Of a DNA stretch of 64,000 nt, positions 12,637 through 23,410 are shown piece after piece. The notes under the pieces are model-generated. The model saw nothing but the letters and a program-made list of their open reading frames with translations. It had not been told where the DNA came from and did not search any database. A program made the translations under genes and the position numbers. The stretch is taken from NCBI GenBank assembly GCA_037349105.1, contig JAYJMM010000061.1:496001-560000 (forward strand), given 5' to 3'. Source of the stretch: Limnomonas spitsbergensis. Taxonomy: Eukaryota; Chlorophyta; Chlorophyceae; Chlamydomonadales. Position 1 is the first letter of the stretch, and the number at the start of each line of letters is the position of its first letter.

Positions 12637-13016
12637 GATCCGGATGTCAGGGATGCGTTGGTTTGATAAAAGGAGGGAGAAGTAATGCCACTTTGTGTAT
12701 TTTTCAATTCTGGGCAACCGATACGCAACTGTATTTTGGGGGGTGGGGCATGAGCAGCACTGCTGGCGCCAGTGCAGGAGGGGGCGCGACACACTGGTAT
12801 TGCGATACAAGAGTTCATCGTGAAGATATTGCATGACATCATGATAACGGTAACGGGCTTTATGCTTGCTTGTCGAGCCACACACGTGCATGCCGGTATT
12901 GAGTCATTCAATGATTGCAGTGGCAGGGAGGAAGCAGGGTTTTGCTCAGAGGATCTCTGCTTTAGCTGTTGGCAATTTGTTTGGGGGGGAATTACAACCG
13001 AGTGGCCGGTCGCTAT

Positions 13017-13428
13017 GAGGTCGGTCAGACTGCGTTACGTTTGGGGTTGCGTCAGGAAAAAGTGCAAACGCGACGCCGGTCACACTACCCAAACGCCAAA
13101 CGCAACGTGTCAAAACGCGAAACGCAAACGCAGGGGGGGGGGGTGACGTTTCGCGTTTGAGATTTTTTCATGAATTCCAGCTTAAGCTTGATCTTAAGCT
13201 GGACACGAACAATATATATGTTACAATGTAGGGAAATATCAACCCCGAGTCGCTGGGAGACGGAATTCGCACAAAAATGTACCATGCCGTGCCCTGACGT
13301 CGTCTTGCCCTGCCGTCTTGCCCAAACGCAGTGTGACCAGTTTAGCGTCAGATTCACGCTAAGTCCAAACGCAACCCAAACGCAACTGCCAAACGCAACC
13401 TCAAACGTAACGCAGTCTGACCGACTCC
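13017..13428. mobile_element. MITE-like element A with terminal inverted repeats
   Basis: Ends of about 30 bp are inverted: gtcggtcagactgcgttacg at 13020, mirrored at about 13406-13425. The subterminal zones carry many direct and inverted copies of CAAACGCAA. The element is about 410 bp and lacks an ORF, so it is probably a non-autonomous DNA transposon. No convincing target-site duplication was found; a few end bases mismatch. Confidence 0.7.
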
Positions 13429-13719
13429 TAAGCAGCCATTTTATCTAAGAGAGTTAGAAACGTACAAGATCAAAAGGCTAAGAAACATTCAGTTCAGACC
13501 GAGGTTCAGACACGAAGAAACAGCTGTGGAGGACCCTGAAGACCTCTCACAAGGGTAGTAAAGGCAAGGCCTGGGGCCCACACTAAAAAAAGGGCAGGTG
13601 AGCAACTGAGAAACACAACCCGGCCATAAAGACAACAAGCAAAAGGACCGGAAAAGGCCACCGAACAGCCAGGAGGGGCAAGACTAGCTACCATAGCCCA
13701 AATGGCGTTGGTGCCGGAG

Positions 13720-13760
13720 GGGGTTACTGATATTACACCTCTGGGCCATGCTGGGCAATT
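13720..13760. repeat. Dispersed repeat D (copy)
   Basis: It contains 'tattacacctctgggccatgct', a variant of the family tgacataacacctttgggcc. Related copies start near 14978, 15205, 17893, 22070 and 32315, and inverted at 22570-22612. Confidence 0.5.
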
Positions 13761-14280
13761 AAGGTCGGCAAACAATAAGTCAACTAGGAACTTCAAAGGA
13801 GAAGGCACGACAGTAAAGAAAGGATGTTTTCTTTTGACTTTACAAGGTGTGAGGCCGGCCGCCCAACTCTAGAAACCTGAGACGCTAACACACAAAAAAC
13901 AGCGCGGGTGCGCAAAGGGCCCTCGTCGGTAGCTGAGAAAAGGCGAGCAGGAACAGGAAAGGCATACGACCAACAAGCACTCACACGGCCGCAATAACTC
14001 ATGCGTGAAAAGTTAGATCTAGGCCTTAAAAAACTGATATACCGCCACGACACCCCTCTAGCTGAAGCACGCTACCACCAGAACCCCACCCGAAAGCGGC
14101 TGCACACGCACACCATACCACCAAACCCGAAAACACGGGTATCCAACCACCAGAAGGAGACAAGAGCTAACAGGAAGCCAGAAAAGGAGAAGCCTGGACA
14201 CTAAGAGGGCAAAAGATCCCGAAGGCATACCCCCCCACCCACAAAGATGCAACTCACAAACCCAGCAGCCAGCCATATAT

Positions 14281-14733
14281 AGCGGTTATCAGATATGTTT
14301 GCATCTGGGCCTGCCGGATCCTGAGATTTCGAAAGTTGGGCCAGGAGCTCCCGATTGGCTCCCTATTAGCGAATTGGGGTGTATAGAAGGCGCGCTGGGT
14401 GCGCAAGATGTTGATAACAAAGGCATGTTGGAAAGTCCTTGCTGCGATGCAGCGTAGCGAACGTGAGCTTAAGGCCTTTACTGTCGTCAATGTGCAGTGC
14501 TGCGTTGGGCTGCTCGCTCTGGTTTGAAATATCTGCAGCGATATGACATTACCCGGTAGATCAAGGCAAGGGCGGTGGTGTGTACACCATACGACTTCAT
14601 TTTGATTCGATCGCACATGCTGCAATGCAGCGACGATGCAGAACACGGCCGATAAGTGCCGAGCTGCATGGCATGTCCCAACTTTTGAAATCTCAGGATC
14701 CGGCAGGCCCAGATACAAACATATCTGATAATG
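14281..14733. mobile_element. MITE-like element B with about 58-bp inverted repeats
   Basis: The left end (ttatcagatatgtttgcatc ... gggcctgccggatcctgaga, then tttcgaaagttggg) is mirrored almost perfectly at 14672-14733. The 450-bp element has no ORF of its own. It is probably a non-autonomous inverted-repeat transposon; flanking duplications were not clear. Confidence 0.75.
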
Positions 14734-14977
14734 GCTGTAAGGCCTAAACTACCCTGAGGCCCGCACAACACGAAGCAGGAACCGCGAACAGGACCAGCAC
14801 AACCGAAGCCAGGGACTAAATCACAAAGGGGGCGAGGAGGGGTACAGCGACCCAAGGATAGCAAGTGCCAGAGGAGGAGTGGCACACTTGCAATGCGACA
14901 CAAAAATATACCTTGGATAAATTCGGGAATCGGTCCAGTGTTACAACACCGTTCCTGTCCATCGAGTAGGACGTGGG

Positions 14978-15025
14978 TTAATGACATAACACCTTTGGGC
15001 CCTGCTCAAATCTTGAGCTCGGCCA
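14978..15025 (+). repeat. Dispersed repeat D (copy)
   Basis: It reads taatgacataacacctttgg, then gccctgct and a ctcggccacat tail. It shares core and tail with the copies at 15205, 17893 and 22070. Confidence 0.6.
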
Positions 15026-15204
15026 CATCGGAAAACAAAAAGTCTTCTGCATCTTGGATAGGGTTACTGGGTTCCATGTTCCTGTCTCCTCACAAGGGAG
15101 GGTGGCATGGCTACACCATGGTCGTAGCTGTGTATGGTAGCTGGAATTTTGCTTGCTCATCCCTTACCAGCTCCACACAGCCGAGAGTTGAGCAAGGCCC
15201 ATCG

Positions 15205-15280
15205 GGTCAATAACATAAGACCACTGGGCCATGCTGAAAAGGCTCGGCCACATGGGAGCCCGACTGTCGGGTCGGGAGGG
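15205..15280 (+). repeat. Dispersed repeat D (copy)
   Basis: It reads 'caataacataagaccactggg', then ccatgctgaaaaggctcggccacatgg and a gtcgggtcggga motif. The tail shows that the repeat extends beyond the 28-bp core. Confidence 0.6.
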
Positions 15281-15540
15281 AAATAAACTTCAGGCTAGAG
15301 AAGACAGGAAAGGACCAGACGAAAAAAGGAGGAAGTAAAAGACTCGTCAAAAGGAATATAAGTCAGAAGAAACCCCAGCCCGTTGGGTATCAACATCCTA
15401 AAAACAAGCTGAATGCGGGACGATGATGGTTTATTTTAAATAGGGAGACGCTTTGCATAAACGTTGTCAGTGTCCATCAAAAGGGGGGTGAGATGTAAAA
15501 GAAATCAGCTAAACCTTAAGCTGGCTCAGCCTTCTATTGC

Positions 15541-17000
15541 TTTCTGGTACAATTTGAGTAAGCCTAATATTATTTTCGCTGTAGCCCGGTATCGGATGGG
15601 GTCGCATTGGCTGAATGTTGAGACGGGGCGCTTTGAGAAACCTTGTGTGCCTCGTAGCGAGAGGATTTGTAGATGTTGCAATCTTAAATGTCAGGAGGAT
15701 GAGCTTCACATGATTTACTGCCCGTTCTATACAGACCTTCGTTTTCAGTTTAACCTTACTTTCCATAATTTCCTAGAGGACGAGGATGAGGCCATGAAAC
15801 GGTGCGCAAATGGAGTGTGGGTCAAACTAAATGCAGCGGATTCTGCACACGGTATGTGAAATGTGGTCTGGAAGAAATTTGGTTCTTTTATCATTCAGTG
15901 TATGATGAAAAGAGAGAATCATCTCAAAACTTTGCCAAATTTCCTGTCTCCCCCCCAATTCTCTAGGCGGTGCTCAATCGAACTATTTTGCACCCACGTC
16001 ATGTTTTATTGTCACGACGTATGACTGCACCGTGCGTTTGACTGCGCCAACTGCTTTTTCGGTTGGAAGTTATGTGTGAACCTGAACAAGTGTGGGTGCC
16101 GTCTTAGAGGATTCCGATCTGGGTCCTTTACTTTTTCTTTCTTACTTTGATCTCACGGCCTACAATAGACTCTTAACGTTTCTAGCTATTGTTCCTGATT
16201 ATCAATCTGCAAGTTAATCGTCAATCCAAGTCTTACTAAGGGGAAACTGGCAGAGCAACTAGGCCAACAGCGACTCTATAAGCATCAACAAGTCTCCTGA
16301 TACGAAGCTGGCAGAGCATCTAGGCCAACAGTCGACCATCTGCAGCAATTAGCGTTATTCCTGCCTCTTAACAAGGCATATCTCCAGTCTACAGCTGGAT
16401 ATTACCACCAACCCACCATCACACCTCCAATCTAGAGCCTTGTCTTTGGCTCCAAGTCGACCATCTGATTTATCAGAGATATCTTCAGTCATCAGAAGTC
16501 GCCAAGCAAGCGACTCATCACCACAGATCAACGGCCACAATCGCCCAAGATCGTCCCAAGAAACCCATAAGTACCTCAAGTGTCGAGGCTTTACGAGATC
16601 TTGTCAACAGTATCGAAGAAGTCCAGGTGAAGTAGCAAGAGCTATCACCTGTTATCGAGCTGATTTCACTGAGTTACAGCAGTGGATCGAGAAGCTCTTA
16701 CTATAAGCTCTGTAAGAGTTTATTAGTACTTGTTTAAATGTCTTGTGTTCTTTTCGCTTGGTGCACCCATTCCTTAGGGTGCACCTCTGTGCCGCGACAT
16801 TATGGCTGGGGCTTATCTTCTGCACTACGGGGTTCATTCCCACGCCACTGTCGTGGTTGTGTGCTAGTTGCTTGCCCAGGGGTGTCACTGGTTTTCGCTT
16901 TCTGTCCTAGTGTATCAAGTGCCTGTACGAGTTACGGGTACATGTCCCATGCATCAAGTGTGATGCTCTGTTGGGCTGTAAAAACTTCCCAAAACTTCAC
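15541..17000 (+). mobile_element. 5'-truncated LINE copy (same family as 49170-53881), interrupted by a solo LTR
   Basis: From 15541 the sequence follows the 3' end of the LINE at 53220-53881 nearly base for base: the C-terminal zinc-motif coding region, then the 3' UTR ending in aaaacttcac. Homology stops abruptly at 15541, as in 5' truncation during target-primed reverse transcription. The flanks carry a short target-site duplication, attgc(t), at 15536 and 17001. LTR-like DNA at 16010-16799 splits the copy. The remaining ORF (15464-15859) is a fragment of the reverse transcriptase C-terminus and not a functional gene. Confidence 0.93.
16010..16799. mobile_element. Solo LTR inserted in the LINE copy
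   Basis: The 790-bp insert begins TGTCACGACG and ends GTGCCGCGACA, so it has TG...CA ends with a short inverted repeat (TGTCRCG). It is flanked by a TTAT duplication (16006-16009 and 16800-16803). The uninterrupted LINE at 53660-53680 shows the empty site 'atgttttatggctgg'. These are the marks of an LTR retrotransposon reduced to one LTR by recombination. No internal ORF is present. Confidence 0.85.
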
Positions 17001-17009
17001 ATTGCTGAT

Positions 17010-17890
17010 GTTATGACAACAACGCATCCGCCCTGAATCATGTCGTACTTACAGCACTTTTGATTAGGTCATGGGTTGAACCATGACACAGGTGCCGTGC
17101 GTTGAAATGTGCAAGGGACGGGCAAGGTTGGTGTTTTTGTGTGTGAGCTTAATCACCTTGAGGCCGTGCCTTGAGGCGTGGTCTGCCGGGTGGGAGGACC
17201 TGACATGGCTAGGTGGCGTGAGTGCAACTAGGCAGGCAGTGGTTGAGGGTCAAGAGTCAGGCAGGGGACAAGTAATCAGAGGTGCTGCTGCGCAGCACAA
17301 AACACGGCAGAGCTGTGATTTTTCAGAGGGCAGGCGCAGGTGCGGACGGGGTCACCTGGAGTCCTGGACCCCACGCAAACCCCCCCGCCATGTTGAAAGA
17401 TTTCAAAATATTTGTCACAACTCTATCGCTGGCTAAGTGCGTATTTTTAATGATGCGTTTCGAATTGCGCATAGAGAAGCGAAGCTGCAGCTGTCGGCCT
17501 GTCGCGTGACACCAGGGGACAGCGTGACGACACCTTACGTCATCCGCTGTGAGATCCAGCCTTGGTAGCTGAGTTTCTTATCTCTGCACCTCGGCCTTTG
17601 AGGTCTGACGTGAATAACCTTACTAAATGTAGCCGGTTGATTTGCGCTGTAGCGCATAAAGTGTCCGTGACGTTTCAGAAACATCGGGCTGACAGACTGA
17701 CTGACTGACGGATACGGGGTGACTCTGGGGGCTTCGCCCGGGCGGCCGAAGGTCGCGGGGGCTCTGCCGATAAGGTTATTGAGGATGTCTGAATGGATGT
17801 TGTTTACACTTGTTTACAACGATGTCAACCTTTCATAGGCACATGTGTTACAACTTACTATGAAGGCTACGTTAGCGCCTGGCGGGAATG
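17010..17890. other. Intergenic, no gene recognised
   Basis: No coding signal was seen. At 17725-17775 there is a GC-rich hairpin-prone stretch (gggggcttcgcccgggcggc), preceded by tgactgactgac microrepeats. Its origin is unknown. Confidence 0.4.
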
Positions 17891-17892
17891 AC

Positions 17893-17965
17893 ATGTCAAT
17901 GACATAACACCTTTGGGCCCTGCTGAAAAGTGACAAACGCCCAACTGTGGGGTTGGGAGATGGGG
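17893..17965 (+). repeat. Dispersed repeat D (copy)
   Basis: It reads tgtcaatgacataacacctt, then tgggccctgctgaaaag and a cccaactgtggggttggga tail. It closely matches the copies at 14978 and 22070. Confidence 0.6.
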
Positions 17966-18614
17966 GAAGTTAAGGAAAGAGGGGAGAGAAAAGAGGAGTA
18001 ACGTCATTTACATCTCACATCTGCCATTGAGACGTACCAAAAGGCAAAGACAGGGTGCATTTGGGGGAATTCTGGGTTTCCAAATGTTTGTTGCCGCCCG
18101 TGATCGAAGCAAGTAGAGGAGAATTAAGGCTTGTCTTAAAAGAGTACCAATTCCTGGGCTGGTGGTCAGGCATGTGAATTGGACATAAAATACAAAAGAA
18201 ACGCATCTGAGCAGCGGAAAACAAGTGTGAAACTGTAAATGCCGCACGGCATTAGTCTGGAACATCAATATTTGCACCATGCGGGAGGAGAAGCTTGCAC
18301 TGTGCGTAGCCACTCCCAGTACTACCGCAGCTAAGATCTAAATGCTATTTGTCACTACCTTCTCGTATAAAGTGTGACGTCCAGCACTGATGAATACAAA
18401 GTATTAAGTCTGAATGAACCCGCCCCTGGGCCATGGCCGGGCCAAGGTAGTCACCTGGGCGGGCTTGAGACATGGATGCAAAATAGGTAGTTGAAGGTCG
18501 ATCATACTAACACTCAGCCCCTCACGTCTCCTCCCCCCAAATATGTAGTTGAAGGTCGATCATAACAACACTCAGGCCCTCACGTTAGTCACGTCTTCTC
18601 TCCCTCCACGAGGT

Positions 18615-20648
18615 CTATCCTCTCCTAAAAGGGGCAACCAGCTTCATGTCCTCAGCTCCACAGACATAGACTTTCTCACAACCCACCTGGTTCGCTTCCC
18701 AAGACCGCAACTCAGGCGTTCCCAGCATACCCTTCACAGCCATCAGATGGTCACAGGGAATCCCAGGCAAAATATGGCTGTCCTGGACCATGGTAGCACT
18801 GAGCACACTCACGATGTCACCGGGACAGAAGTCCTTCGGCAGACGGCACGCCCTCTTGTGCCTGCCTCCCCGCCAGTCCTTGGTCTGGCAGTCTTTGGAG
18901 CAGCCTTCATCAGGCAGATCGTGCACTTACGCATGGTAGCTTCCGAGGCTGAGACGCCGCAGCAGTCGCATACGAGGCCCACAATTCGGCGGCTCAACTT
19001 CAGGTAGTGGCGGTTCGAGACCTTTGACAGACACCCGGAGTGCACCATGTCAGTGGCGTGACCACTGCATGCGTCAAAGGAGTCTGCATTCGGGAAAAAG
19101 GCATTCATGAAGGTTGGTAGTGTGGGAGGGATTTGTATGGAAGGCAGACCCAGTATGATTTAAGTATTGCAGTGTCAGTGGGGAGGTTTAAGGAGGGCAG
19201 TGTGTGGGGGGGGGTTTAATGACACACACTAGCTGGCAGCACAACTTGAAGTTCCCATTAAGCAGTGTCCACCGGCTGGCGCTGTTGACTGTACAACTTA
19301 TCAAGTAGCACTCATCAGCTGGCGTCATTCATTGTACTGCCTATCAAGCAGAGCGCGCCTGGTGACGTTGACTGCACTACCCACTCTACCAACGAGAATA
19401 AGAAATGGGGGCATAAGGCATTATCGATGAGAAACCAGTATTCATTGTTGTAAGCACCTGACCACCTTTGGGGGATTGCCTGATGTCCACCACTCGGACG
19501 ATTGGGACCAATCCTTGACCGTCCTATGGCCAGTGGCCTCATCATTCAGCAACAGGGTTTGCATCACAACCTTTTACCGGCTAAAGGCCTGGTAGTAGCC
19601 ACAGCGTAGCTATCGCACCCTAAATTATACATTGTGCAGAACATTGACGAAGAGGGCATCGTTCTTTTGAGTGTTGCATGCCTGAAGATGCCAAGTATGC
19701 AAGATATTTGTAGAAATATTTCGACCTCTCGTGGCTGTCTGTCAAGACAGTAGTACCTGTCTGTCATGGCAGTAGTGCTTACCTGTCATGGCAGTGGGGT
19801 ATGTCTATCATGGCAGTGGTAGTACCTCCTTGTCATGGCAGTAGTGCCTGTCTCTCATGGCAGCAAAATGCATGGCTGTCATGGCAGTAGTGCCTGCCTG
19901 CCATGGCAGAATGGACTGTTTGACAAGGCAACAGTGCCCGCCTATCACATGTGCATTATCTTGGTCTCCTGACGCATACTTACATTCCCCTGTCAGGGCA
20001 CCGCTGCCTCTGATCTCAAACGAGCAGCGGTACTTAATTGCAAGTTTCCCTGCATCTTGTAGGTTAGTCTTGCAGTACTCGACCACAATGTCGAACTGCC
20101 CGCCACATGCAGCCATCTTTGCGGACGAGCCGAAAATCTTTTTATTTCGTTGCTCCTCGGTCATTGAGATCTTGAGGACCATGATGTTCACCTTGATGCA
20201 CTTGCCCCACATCGCAGGTTGCTTCTGGGCATGCTGGCTGTAAATACAACCTGTCGCCCAGCCTGCCACGGCTTTCTCCAACGGGTCGGCGTCACGCGCT
20301 TCATGTATGCGATATCGTCATCAGTGGCTTCTGGGCCCAACGACTTGACATGGCCGCAGAAGCCACTGAAAGAAAAAAACTGCATGTCGGGGTTGGGCAG
20401 GGTGACGCCCCCTCGTGTCCTGCAGCAAGGAGGGCCACAATCCAGCCGGCCACAATCAGACCGCATGCTCACTTTATTGCCTTGCTTAGCTCATAGCATG
20501 CCTTGTATCCATCCGCGCATGCTCTGTGGTTTGCCGCTACGGCTAAGCGAGGGATCTGTTTCATAATCATGAAGTTGATGAACTTAACATCCTTCGTGTC
20601 CTGAGAGTGGGACATATGCGCTCCCTGGCGGTCATCAGGAGTTGCCAT
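18615..20648 (-). CDS. MYND-type zinc-finger protein, frameshifted (possible pseudogene)
   Basis: Exons, high to low: 20473-20648 (ATG), 20251-20419, 19984-20224 and 18615-19083 (TAG). Donors gtgagc and gtaagt and acceptors ctgcag and atgcag match in phase. The protein would be about 350 aa. The N-terminal half (CADGYKACYELSKAIK; FFSFSGFCGHVKSLG) was not recognised. Near the C-terminus is a MYND finger: CDCCGVSASE, RKCTIC, then CSKDCQTKDWRGGRHKRAC. Between the last two parts (about 18908) the frame is broken by what looks like a 4-nt loss where A-Y-C is expected. Exons 2 and 3 are joined only by removing 26 nt (20225-20250), which is either a tiny intron or a second indel. MYND fingers usually mediate protein-protein contacts. 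Confidence 0.7.
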
Positions 20649-20829
20649 CGACTAGTTTGTTATCTGCAAAAGCAAGACAATCATGTGACCTCTGCATGAT
20701 ACACACTTCATCGTGTACGTCTTGTTCAAACGCTAACTCGCTCGGCCCTGACTTTACTTGGCAAACTTGACACAGGGGTCGAACTGGCCCTTCGCAAAGC
20801 CAGCTGTACCCAGAGCAGAAGAGGAAGGG

Positions 20830-21320
20830 GGCGAGACAGACCTCGAGCCGCGAGGACTTGAAAAACCTGTCTGGTGACCTGAAATCGCACAGGACAGAGA
20901 AGAAAACAGTCTTCACATGGAGACGCGGATGCCTGTGGAACAACAAGCTCAGCTTCAGATTGGGCAAATGCGACACCGACCAATGCCATCTCTGTGGGGA
21001 ACACGACAGTGCTGGGCATATCAATGGATCTTGCAGATACCGGAAATGCATAGGATGTACATCGAGAGACACCATGGAGCAGGTAGGATCCTCCTCAGAG
21101 CCATTGCCATGGGTAGCATATGAGGAGACTTGGTCATGGCTGACCTGGAGACTGCCGAAAAGTGTGCCATGGCCGGAGCGCCCGCCTTACAAACGAACAG
21201 AGTACCCACTGACCTGCTACCCCACTCTAGGCCCAGCAATATCTTCAGGCCCAAAACGAAAGGAAAAAATGCAGCCCGATATTATGCTGATGCAAAAAGC
21301 AGAGCAACCTAAGGCAACCA
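20830..21320 (+). pseudogene. Decayed retroelement C-terminus (zinc-knuckle region)
   Basis: One frame (from 20858) reads FTWRRGCLWNNKLSFRLGKC, then CHLCGEHDSAGHI: a C-x2-C...H motif like those downstream of reverse transcriptase in non-LTR elements. After a frameshift near 21060 the other frame continues with HHGAGRILLRAIAMGSI, a TGA stop, then GDLVMADLETAEK and NRVPTDLLPH, the usual continuation of such C-termini in algae as I recall them. It belongs to a different element from the LINE at 49-54 kb. No RT core is present. Confidence 0.65.
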
Positions 21321-21429
21321 ACATCCTCCTTGTGAATTTAAATATTGCAGGGACATCCGAGGGATCAACTCTCGGCATGTTTCAGCCAGCACGCAGAGTT
21401 CGTACAAAACTTCAGAACACAGGATAATG

Positions 21430-22060
21430 CATAACATCATTAAATTATCCCCATTATTTTGGGAACATCTGGCACATTTATAAAGAGCACACTATGCAAG
21501 GCATACTCCTCCTTGGCGTCAGCGTACACCACGCCCGGAAGTGCCGGCGGAAGTGCGTTAAAGAAATGCATGTGCAATTATAGTGCATGATACAAAAAAT
21601 TTGCACAGTATTGTGCAAACCAGACGTAGGAGTATTTTCCGACATCAGGATCCACCAGTTAGCCAATCAAACACAGCCGGAAGCGCAAGCCACCGCAGCT
21701 TGTATGGCTTTTTCTCCTGTTACGATCGTAACAGCGCGGACGCGTCCTCGGCCCATGCCGCACTGATTCCCTAACCCTCACGCCTCTACGGGGTGTAGTT
21801 TTATTTATTTCTTTTTTTGACTGGAAGAGTAGGAAGGACTTGTCACGAAAGTTGGCAAGATGAGTGTTTCCATTGCGCATGGTGTGTAAAAACTGGCGTG
21901 GGTTGTGGGCATGCCCCCTTACAACGCCCCTATATTTTGGTTATTCCAGGGTTGTGCTTGTCACCATAGTCCGGCACGCCCCCATAACAAGAGGGGGGCA
22001 TTGAGGCGTGGTTTGAAAAATGCACACTCAGGCCGTGTAAGTGTATAGTGTTTGTGTCCT
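21430..22060. other. Intergenic, no gene recognised
   Basis: AT-richer sequence with short palindromic bits around 21560-21620 (gtgcaattatagtgcat; tttgcacagtattgtgcaaa). Nothing coding was seen. Confidence 0.4.
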
Positions 22061-22067
22061 CTATGGA

Positions 22068-22615
22068 AATGTCAATGACGGTACACCTCTGGGCCCTGCT
22101 CAGAAAGGGCTTGGCCGCATGGGATGGGATATGTCAGTTTTTCTCCCACTGGACTACGGGCATCTCTTGGGGGAGGAAATTTATAAATTCACAACAGTTG
22201 TATATCTAGGCTCCCCCTCCAGGCCATAAACTAAAAAGTCTCTTAGGTCGAGTCAATCTGGAATTTATCAAGAATGTAATGGAGGTGGCTACCTAGAGCA
22301 TTGCGTCGAACGTGTTCCAGTAGCTGAGCATAACCAAAGATAAAAATCCTGAGAAAGGACCAAGAGATGAAAGAGACATAAGCAGATTAAGCGCTTGGAC
22401 AACCTAGACTCGTCTCCTCTTCTGGGTATTCATCACGATAGCATGTTGCGGTTAAACAAAAAGCAATCTACCGAATGACAAGGAAGGACATTTTTCCGTC
22501 TGTTTCCTTCCTTTTTCCTCGGCATCACCGGTAGTTTATTTTCCTCTCGACCATACGGTGGGGCTCCCATGTGGCCGAGCCATTTGGGCATGGCCTCGAG
22601 GTGTAACGCCATAGA
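22068..22615. repeat. Inverted pair of dispersed repeat D
   Basis: The plus copy at 22068-22130 reads gtcaatgacggtacacctct, then gggccctgct and cttggccgcatggga. An inverted copy at 22552-22612 reads tcccatgtggccgagcc, then catggcctcgaggtgtaacg. The pair encloses about 420 bp without coding sequence and may mark the ends of a non-autonomous element. Confidence 0.55.
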
Positions 22616-23199
22616 CCCTGTCCGAAGGCTACATGCTGAAGGCTGCATGCTAAAGATCCGCAAAATTCGCAAATTCAAATTTGAGAATGGGCTTGAAAGC
22701 ACGGGCATATTGATTCTGCCAATTAAGCGACGGCTTTAGGTCAGTCGAAGCAGTTAGAACATTTCATGCCCCTACAGGTCATTCGAAGCAATGAAAGCAG
22801 TTAAGGCTAGAGGTGGAAACTGCTTAAGAGTACACCTAAAATATGGTTATTTGGATTTTCTTGGGCAAGGTAAAATAAAATTGACTTCTGGGTACCGCAC
22901 TGGTATTTACCTCTTTCAACATACAAAGAGCAAGATGTATAATGCTTGCCATGTGCAAGGCCTCTCTCACTAACCGGGTAAAAATCACGTCATGGCCAAC
23001 ATCAAAAATAGTACACACGGGATTCACACAGTCTCCCCGCTATTGATATCTCGCCTTCCGCAGAAACATGATCACACGCCCTTGCCAGGAGTCTACCATG
23101 CAGAGGCTGCCAAGCCAGGGCTAAGAATAAGGACAAGACTCCAACCGGGTGGGCATCACAAGACAACGGCTCTAAAACCTCGGCCCCGGGATCATAGCT

Positions 23200-23390
23200 G
23201 TTGGATTGTGGCTGCAAGATTCCGGCACATGGCTCTAGGTTCCGGGCTCCAAGATCAATTTCCGTAAATGCTGGATCCCGAATTCATGGCTCCAATAACC
23301 TGGCTCCTAGATCCTGACTCCTAGATCCTGACATCAAGATCCAGATCAGGATCCAGGGGTTAGATCCAGGCCTTGAGATCAAGCACCCCA
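23200..23390. repeat. Low-complexity 'agatcc' repeat
   Basis: Irregular iterations of ctagatcctgac, aagatcca and gatccagg lie just downstream of the bestrophin stop codon. Confidence 0.6.
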
Positions 23391-23410
23391 AATTGCTCTC
23401 TCGGGTGTGA

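Noticed and set aside
17725..17775. GC-rich hairpin considered as a Helitron end or organelle-derived insert
   Set aside because: No CTRR end, no insertion boundary and no organelle gene sequence nearby.
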